A stretch of 64,000 bases of DNA from Pratylenchus scribneri (taxonomy: Eukaryota; Nematoda; Chromadorea; Rhabditida; Pratylenchidae). Every line of letters begins with the position of its first letter. Within the stretch, counting starts at the first letter, position 1. Shown here in pieces: positions 58,501 to 64,000 of this stretch. Position numbers and translations under genes: made by a program. The notes under the pieces were generated by a model. The model saw only the letters and a program-made list of their open reading frames with translations, did not search any database and was not told where the DNA came from. The stretch spans positions 62,001 through 126,000 of the forward strand of contig JAQSEB010000018.1 in the NCBI GenBank assembly GCA_030063045.1, read 5' to 3'.

Positions 58501-60820
58501 ACACACCTTTCCTTTGGACAAATGCTTTTCTTCTGGACACTTTCCACAACTTTTTTCCAAATCTTAAAATGGGACTATTTTAGCGAAAGAATTTCATTCG
58601 TCATAGAGGAACCTTGAGCACTTTTTGCACCACCGACAGGTTCAATTGTTTTGCAACCGTCATTGTTGTGAAACTTGCACTTAACCTTTTCATATTCGAA
58701 TCCACCAGCAGATGAAGTAGATCGGCCCTCACCATAACATTGTTTAATGGGACCTATTTGTTAAAATTATCACAAATTAAAATTAATTGAAAAATGAAAA
58801 TTATATTAAATTGCAGATTTATATATATATATAAAAAATTTGAAATTCGTTAATTTTTTCAAAAATACGACTTTCTAGCCGGCCGTTTTCCGAGATCTTT
58901 TTTTTAAAAGTTTCGTATTTCATTGGCACATATCAAATAAATACCTTTTTCCCAAAAAACTCATACGGTTTCGAGATATTAGTCAAAAACCGGTTTAAAA
59001 AAGTGAGCTTTTTTGGTTTGCCCCGGTAAAACTTTTTTTCTTTTGATTTTTGGGTTTTGGGCCCGGAGAAAGGGCACTCCGCAAGAGTGTCAGCTTTCGA
59101 ATGATATATGGTTTATGGGGTCTAAACTCAAAACCCTTGGCCCTACACGCTGCAGAAATTGGCCGACTCGGCACTTTTTCCTTCATGGCCGATTGGCGAA
59201 GATGGGGGGATTTGAAAGGAGGTCGCGGGTTCGAATCCCACCAAAGGCCAATAATTTTTTTAGAGGTTTTCGATGATGGAGATTATGAATTTGAGGTTTA
59301 TTTTGAGAATTAAACCGGTTTAAAAATCTTAAACCGGTTGTGCGCGAGTTGAATTTTGATTAGAAAAATGCGGAATGGATTCTAATTTTGAAATATAACC
59401 CTTCTAGAAACCTTTTAAAGCGCGTTAGCGCTTTCTTCCTACCGTCCCACTTATTCCTTCCATCACCCCCTTAAGAACCAGCGGGCTCGCCCGCTGGTTC
59501 TTTTATTATATAAATGTTTTATCAGTATTTTGTATTTTGGTTTAAATTTTAGATCTTGGTTTAGACTTTAGATAAGTTATAATTGGAAGAAAAATTAATT
59601 TAATGAAGCATAAATTTTCTTTTTTCCTACCTTCGGGCTGGTAGCATAGATCCTTTTCATTGCATTCAGTGCAATTGCAACCAGGGGGCAGAGCATCAAC
59701 CGGCGGACAATTTCCGCAACCCATTTGACCTAAAACGTCCGGGGTCATCTCCACAATAGATAAAGGGCTATGCAATTATGGGCATGTCCACAATTCTGCA
59801 ATTATGGGCGTTTTCGACTATAATAAATCAGAAACCGGTTTTAGACCCCACAAACCTTATACCATTTTATAGATCTCATCGAAACGCATCCAATGATATA
59901 TAATTTTCCATGGTTTGGTCAAAATTAAATGGTATTAAACCATTTTTCAAATTTTGTTTTAAAACTCTTTCATTTTGGTTCAAACCATAACAAATTATAT
60001 ACTAATCGATGCGTCTCGATGAGATCTACAAATTGGTATAAGGTTTGCTGAGTCTAAAACCGGTTTCTGACTTGTTATAAATCGAAAACCCTTATAATTG
60101 CAGAATTGTGGACATGCCCATATTTGCAGAATTGTGGAGATGACCTAGCACCGACCTAAAAACATAATAATTATGAAATGGGCACAAGATCACTACGAAA
60201 ATGGATGAAATCGAAATAATTTGAAATTTTTTAAACGATTTAATACTAAATTGGGGAAATGGAAAAACGAATTATTAAAGTGATATACTTTCGGACTCGT
60301 CAGCACCGCTACATTTCATCAAAAAACAGACACCAGTTCCTTCAGATGGACAATCGATCTCTTTAGGATCGGCTGATTCGTGAGGGGCCTTATAACATTT
60401 CGCGGCATCTGAAAAAAAATTCTTAAATTGAATTGAATTAACAAAAAAATGATAATTTTATTTATGAGACAATAAATAATTATTTTGATTTATCTTTTTC
60501 ATAGAAATATTTCTTATTTTTTATTGAATATTAAAAAGGAAAATTTTTCATATTTAATTCAAAATGTTTCCAATTTATTGTCTTTTGATTGGGGGAAATT
60601 TTTTTATCTTATTAGCTATATAAATTCTAAAAAGCAGCAAGTTAAGTATTTCTCAAAGTTTTTATATAAATACTCAAATTGGAATTCTCATTTTTTAAAT
60701 TTTTTTGGACAAATTATTAAAAAATATACAATTTTTCCTTTCCTATTATATTTTACCTCCAAGCAAGTATTGTGGCACGATGTTGGCCATCAGTAAAAGA
60801 AGAAAAATTAGACGGCACAT
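52576..60820 (-). CDS. Secreted cysteine-rich protein with nine ET-like modules (gene 4)
   Basis: Minus-strand exons: signal 60820-60757 (MCRLIFLLLLMANIVPQYLL); modules m1 60408-60289/59729-59631, m2 58753-58613/58562-58464, m3 57966-57856/57703-57626, m4 57021-56884/56834-56661, m5 56197-56087/55941-55843, m6 55767-55636/55590-55483, m7 55095-54973/54917-54792, m8 54548-54441/54385-54284, m9 53752-53591/52800-52669 (with tail); last exon 52622-52576. Total 758 codons, all phase 1. m1, m3 and m5 are one subtype (KCY, CFLMQC); m2, m4 and m6 another (PIKQCYG), so a two-module unit was amplified. m2, m4 and m6 lack cysteines 4 and 7. m3 lacks the LCN end. m4 has lost its normal donor. The tail ends VVALMAMKPLVGIGI. 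Probably an extracellular, anchored repeat protein; function unknown. Confidence 0.77.
53100..53430. other. Repeat remnant in the m9 intron of gene 4
   Basis: The intron 52801-53590 contains ATAAATTGACCATGCCAAGTCGAATGA (R1 palindrome relative, about 53300) and CGGGAATCGAACTTTTCC near 53170, a weak tRNA-T-arm-like string. No gene seen. Confidence 0.4.
57127..57554. repeat. Palindromic MITE-like element in a gene 4 intron
   Basis: The left end GGTGCTATGTCGTTTCC and right end GGAATTGACCCGGTACGG are imperfect complements. The inner arms carry ATAGATCTCATCGAGACGCATC and its partner CGACGCGTCTTGATGAGATC. It has the same architecture as 43289-43654, is more diverged, and lies between m3 and m4. Confidence 0.7.
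59187..59252 (+). repeat. tRNA-like segment (SINE head or tRNA pseudogene)
   Basis: A-box TGGCGAAGATGG at 59194-59205 and B-box GGTTCGAATCC at 59228-59238 both match consensus. GGCC at 59187 can pair with GGCC at the 3' end, keeping part of an acceptor stem, and the T stem is nearly complete. At about 64 bases it is too short for a normal tRNA. Confidence 0.6.
59473..59502. repeat. Perfect 14-base GC-rich hairpin
   Basis: AAGAACCAGCGGGC, loop TC, then the exact complement. A shorter hairpin AAAGCGC-GTTA-GCGCTTT lies at about 59417-59434. Both mark the right end of the repeat at 58860-59510. Confidence 0.85.
59737..60152. repeat. Palindromic MITE-like element abutting a gene 4 acceptor
   Basis: The left end GGGGTCATCTCCACAAT and right end ATTGTGGAGATGACCTAGCACC are complements. 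The arms carry AAACCGGTTTTAGACCCCAC and its partner. It fills most of the m1 intron, and its left end is only about 8 bases upstream (on the minus strand) of the acceptor of exon 59729-59631. Confidence 0.78.
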
Positions 60821-60875
60821 TGAAGCCAATTGGAATTGAGAGAAATTGATGGGGATGGATGTATGTAAATTTGAT

Positions 60876-60890
60876 TCTGAAAAGAACAAT
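60876..60890 (-). promoter_or_regulatory. Probable trans-splice acceptor of gene 4
   Basis: TTGTTCTTTTCAG precedes AATCAAATTTAC on the minus strand, 56 bases before the ATG. A related spacer element AGATAATCAGTATGTGCCA is at about 60920-60938. Confidence 0.55.
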
Positions 60891-61215
60891 AAATATTTAA
60901 AAAATTAAAAAAGCATAAAGATAATCAGTATGTGCCATCGGCAACAAAAAATTGTGAAATAATAAACAGAATGAATTAATTTTATATTTTCACAAAAGTG
61001 GGAGAAAATGGGGTGCCCTACATAATATTTGGAGGAGGGTCGGGCCCCAATTAACATTCCCTCGGAAAATATTAAAAAATTGGAAAAATATTGAATTTAT
61101 TATTCTTCCATTTTCTCCAAATTTTCTTCCTTCTTTCCTTCAAATTCAAATGCCAATGGCCACAAACGGCTTCATTGATGAGAGAAGGCCGAGGAATAAA
61201 ATAATAGAAATACAT

Positions 61216-63528
61216 TTAAATTATTAAAATTTTTGAATTTTTACCTCCTCCAAGCACGGCCAACATCAACAAAAATGATGTCGACCCAACGCGTTTCGTG
61301 CCGTTACACAAATCGTTGTCATTGCAGGTGAAGCATTTGCACGGACCTGCCATATCATTTTCAGAGCACTTTCCGCAATCTCGATAAACTAAATAACATT
61401 TTCTTATTAAAATAATAAATAGATGGCCAATTGATGTGATACTCATTTTCAAACAAAGTTTATTTGCATAAATGAAATCAAATTAGGCAAAGATTATTTG
61501 AAACTGTTCTTAAAACTAAACAAATTTTAGATTGTTATATGGTTTGGCCACTGGTTTGATCAATTCTAACAGGAAATTTAAATTTAAACCATCCTAAACC
61601 ATATTTTAATTTTGGCAAATGAGAATTTATGGGGATGGAAAGGAAGACAATTTGATTAGAAATAACTTAATCATTTTATTTTTTTAAATTTTTTTGTATA
61701 ATTTTCGGGTAACATTTTAAATGTAAATACTTTTTTGCGTCTCTGCTAGGTTAGTGGATTGATATTGGGAAATTGGAGAAAAAGAAATTTTTAAAAAAAC
61801 ACCTTTGCCAACAGCAAAAGGACTGTCGGTAACACGGTTACTGCCATCAAGAGGATTCATATTGCTATTTTGACCGCCACGGCATTTGACCACCTTGCAA
61901 GCCTTATTGTTATTGCCATCAGCCTTGCATTCCATCGCTTCATAACCCTTTTGATCATCGCCCCAATAGCATTGGTTCACGGTAACTACAAATTTTGGTA
62001 TTAAATTGATTGATTAAATATTTGATTATTTGGGGCAACAACAAGCCAATATCTATTTCCAACAATATATTCTTCATTGGTAGTATTGCTTAATGTCGGT
62101 TTTGGTTTCAGAAAAATGATGCAATTTAAAACCGAAAGGAAATTTTGTTCAAATAACCGAAAATAAAAGAATTGAAAAGCAAAAATTTTCAAAATCCCAA
62201 ATTCAGCTATGATTTTACGAATATCACAGTTTAAAACCGACTTTGAACTATTCTATTCATTAAGTATATATGAATGAATATAAATATAAATTACTTGGTT
62301 TATTGCATAGATCCCCTTCAGTGCATTCTGTGCATTTGCAGCCGACTGCTTTCAATTTTTCGGGTGGAGGACATTTTCCGCAACTTTTCACATCTTTTTA
62401 TATATAAATGGGAAAATATTAATTTCATTTTGAAAATAAGCTAATCGACCTTCAAAAGGGCAATCAATCGTACGACAGGCATCGTTGTCAAAAATTGTGC
62501 AATTTACCGTTTTGTACGTTTTGTAATCTTTACCAATTTGGTGCCCATAGCATTGGTTGATGTTGCCTATAAAGTGGTGATGAAAAAGATTACAACAAAT
62601 TAAATATTATAAATTTCAATATTCCACTATATCCCCACCTTTGGATTTGGGCGACTCTTTATTGCATAATGCTCCTTTACAGTCGGTACATTTGCAATTT
62701 CCGGATCCACCTTCTTTGGGAACGATCGGCGGGAGTTCATCTCTTCCGTATTCAGGGAATGGGTCTCCATTTCCACCTGTTCCGGGTTCACCGAAAGAGT
62801 TGCCACCTCCTCGGGGTCCATTGAGCGGGTTTCGATTTTCGATCGAACGTCGAACTCTTTTTGGTGTAGTTGTAGGGCATTTTCCGCATCTTTTATGATA
62901 ATCTTAAAATAATTATAATAATTTCATTATATGAATGAAAATCATCAACCTCTGGCATTATTTCCATCATCACACACAATAGTAAGGCAGGCGTCATTAT
63001 CGGAAAGGTCGCATTTGTCCTGCCAGTAATTCCCTAAATCATTAGGTTGACCCACGTAGCATTGATGGATGCCTAAAAATAATACAAACTATTAGGATAC
63101 TAAATACTATAATAGAAGTTTGAGATTTGAGATTAAATTTGTTTATGAGGGATATAAGAAACAAAAGTTGTATAAAAAATAAAATTTATAATGCAAAAAT
63201 TTTATTTTTTTTTTACTATAGGGAAGGGAGGGCCAGTTTAAGAGAGAATAGGAACAAAGTAAACGAGCATTTGGTCTAATTTATGGTCTCACAATCAAAC
63301 CACAAACACTTGTGAATCTTATCAATTTTCAAAATAAATTAAAAAATGATTCAATGAGTTCGCATTTCCCTTTTTCCCACCTTTATTCTCGATCTCGTTG
63401 CAATTACTTGACGATAATTGTCAAATAAAGCATCAACAAGATATCCTTTTTCCCTTTCACTCACCCTCAAGCAAGCAGAGTGGCATGATGTTGGCCATCA
63501 GCAAAATGAGAAAAATCAAACGGCACAT
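61216..63528 (-). CDS. Secreted cysteine-rich protein with three ET-like modules and a Gly/Pro insert (gene 5)
   Basis: Minus-strand exons: signal 63528-63465 (MCRLIFLILLMANIMPLCLL); modules 63072-62950/62902-62639, 62566-62450/62393-62295 and 61985-61803/61388-61245 with the tail. All junctions are phase 1. Module 1's second exon is 264 bases instead of about 100: between CGKC and CKCTDC it has about 60 extra residues rich in Gly, Pro, Glu and Asn, with a basic RVRR near its start. Module 3 has an extended first exon (NPLDGSNRVTDSPFAVGK). The tail is GTKRVGSTSFLLMLAVLGGG. No AG acceptor in the right place precedes the expected last exon (MKPFVAIGI, about 61170-61145). Reading through the donor gives KNSKILII and a stop at 61216, 340 residues in all. 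That end is used here, but splicing to an unusual site is possible. Confidence 0.72.
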
Positions 63529-63581
63529 TGATATGCCAATTGGAAAGATGATTGCTCTCAGAAATTGACGATGTATTTGAT

Positions 63582-63596
63582 TCTGAAAACAATGAA
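63582..63596 (-). promoter_or_regulatory. Probable trans-splice acceptor of gene 5
   Basis: ATTGTTTTCAG precedes AATCAAATAC on the minus strand, 54 bases upstream of the ATG. A conserved spacer element GATAATCAGAAGATGCCCA lies at 63614-63632, with a TTTTTATATTTGG sequence just beyond as a TATA-like candidate. Confidence 0.55.
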
Positions 63597-63838
63597 ATAT
63601 TTAAAAAAATTACGATAATCAGAAGATGCCCAAATATAAAAATGGGTCAGAAAATATACAAATAATAAAAAGATTGGATGAATTATTTTTATTTCAATGA
63701 AAAACTGGGTGCCCTTCAAGGCTTCAACACATTATTATGGGTCAACCCCAATCAAAAATCCCTCAAAAAATATTGAAAAATTATGGAAAGATGGAATTAT
63801 TTCTCCTTCATCTTTTCCACATTTTCTTCCTTCCTTCT

Positions 63839-64000
63839 TCAGATCCCGATGCCCACCAATGGCTTCTTCATTGCCATCAAAGCGACGACTATAAATAATA
63901 AAAAATTAAAATTTTAAAATTTTTCGTCTGAATTTTCTCACCTCCCCCAATCATGGCCAACACGAATGATGTTGACTCAATGCGCAGGCCGCCATTGCAA
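63839..64000 (-). CDS. Cysteine-rich family member, 3' end only (gene 6)
   Basis: Tail exon from beyond the window edge to 63942 (CNGGLRIESTSFVLAMIGG, phase 1), then 63888-63839 (VVALMAMKKPLVGIGI, TGA). It is closest to the tail of gene 4. Its stop is 311 bases from the ATG of gene 5, the spacing seen between all members. The signal peptide and modules lie beyond 64000. Confidence 0.7.

Larger units (their letters stand above)
58860..59510 (+). repeat. R-family repeat in a gene 4 intron
   Basis: It contains GCCGGCCGTTTTCCGAGATC, GGAGAAAGGGCACTCCGCAAGAGTGTCAGCTTTCGAATGATATAT (close to 19438-19480), a tRNA-like segment and two GC-rich hairpins. It lies between m1 and m2 and is the only clear member of the receptor-block repeat family inside the cysteine-rich array. 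Confidence 0.7.

Noticed and set aside
59187..59252. Functional tRNA gene
   Set aside because: A and B boxes are good, but the span is about 64 bases, no anticodon arm folds and the acceptor stem is partial; it lies inside a repeat.
59473..59502. Helitron 3' end
   Set aside because: The hairpin fits, but no CTRR terminus with an AT target follows and no 5' TC end was located.

Overview
The window is AT-rich nuclear DNA of a nematode, most likely a plant-parasitic tylenchomorph such as Meloidogyne. The inference rests on small-exon genes with many short AT-rich introns, chemoreceptor families restricted to nematodes (Srsx-like and Sre/Srab-like), 10-cysteine 'KCY...DLCN' modules resembling the nematode ET module, and probable trans-splice acceptors. 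The species call is an inference and no search was run.

Layout. (1) 246-7849, + strand: an NSF (N-ethylmaleimide-sensitive factor) AAA+ ATPase gene; its 5' end is probably left of the window. (2) About 8550-43000: a young segmental-duplication block. It holds four copies of an Srsx-like receptor gene (+ strand; the first copy is broken), four copies of a convergent two-exon gene for a 70-residue membrane protein, and two copies of a Sre/Srab-like receptor gene (- strand). Between them lie mosaics of dispersed repeats with RNA polymerase III A/B boxes, GC-rich hairpins and long AT-rich palindromes. About 15-16 kb (10291-25304 and 26943-42793) is repeated with a period of about 17.48 kb at near identity, and inside it 5.0 kb is repeated at a 6257-base offset. 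(3) About 43850-64000, - strand: six head-to-tail paralogous genes for secreted, probably membrane-anchored cysteine-rich proteins. Each starts with a MCRLIFL-type signal-peptide exon and ends with two exons for a hydrophobic tail. Between these lie 0, 3, 3, 9 and 3 two-exon modules (the sixth gene runs off the window). Every internal boundary modelled is phase 1, and the reconstructed coding lengths are all exact multiples of three.

The cysteine-rich array is the most novel part. One member has lost every module and joins signal peptide to tail. In 18 modules, cysteines 4 and 7 are either both present (15) or both absent (3), which predicts a C4-C7 disulfide. Several splice sites have been lost or moved. 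A conserved acceptor lies 33-69 bases upstream of four of the five start codons that can be inspected and is mutated CAG to CAT in the fifth. Palindromic MITE-like elements sit in introns of the array and at its left end.

The duplicated block could in part be an assembly artefact; long reads or read depth would decide.
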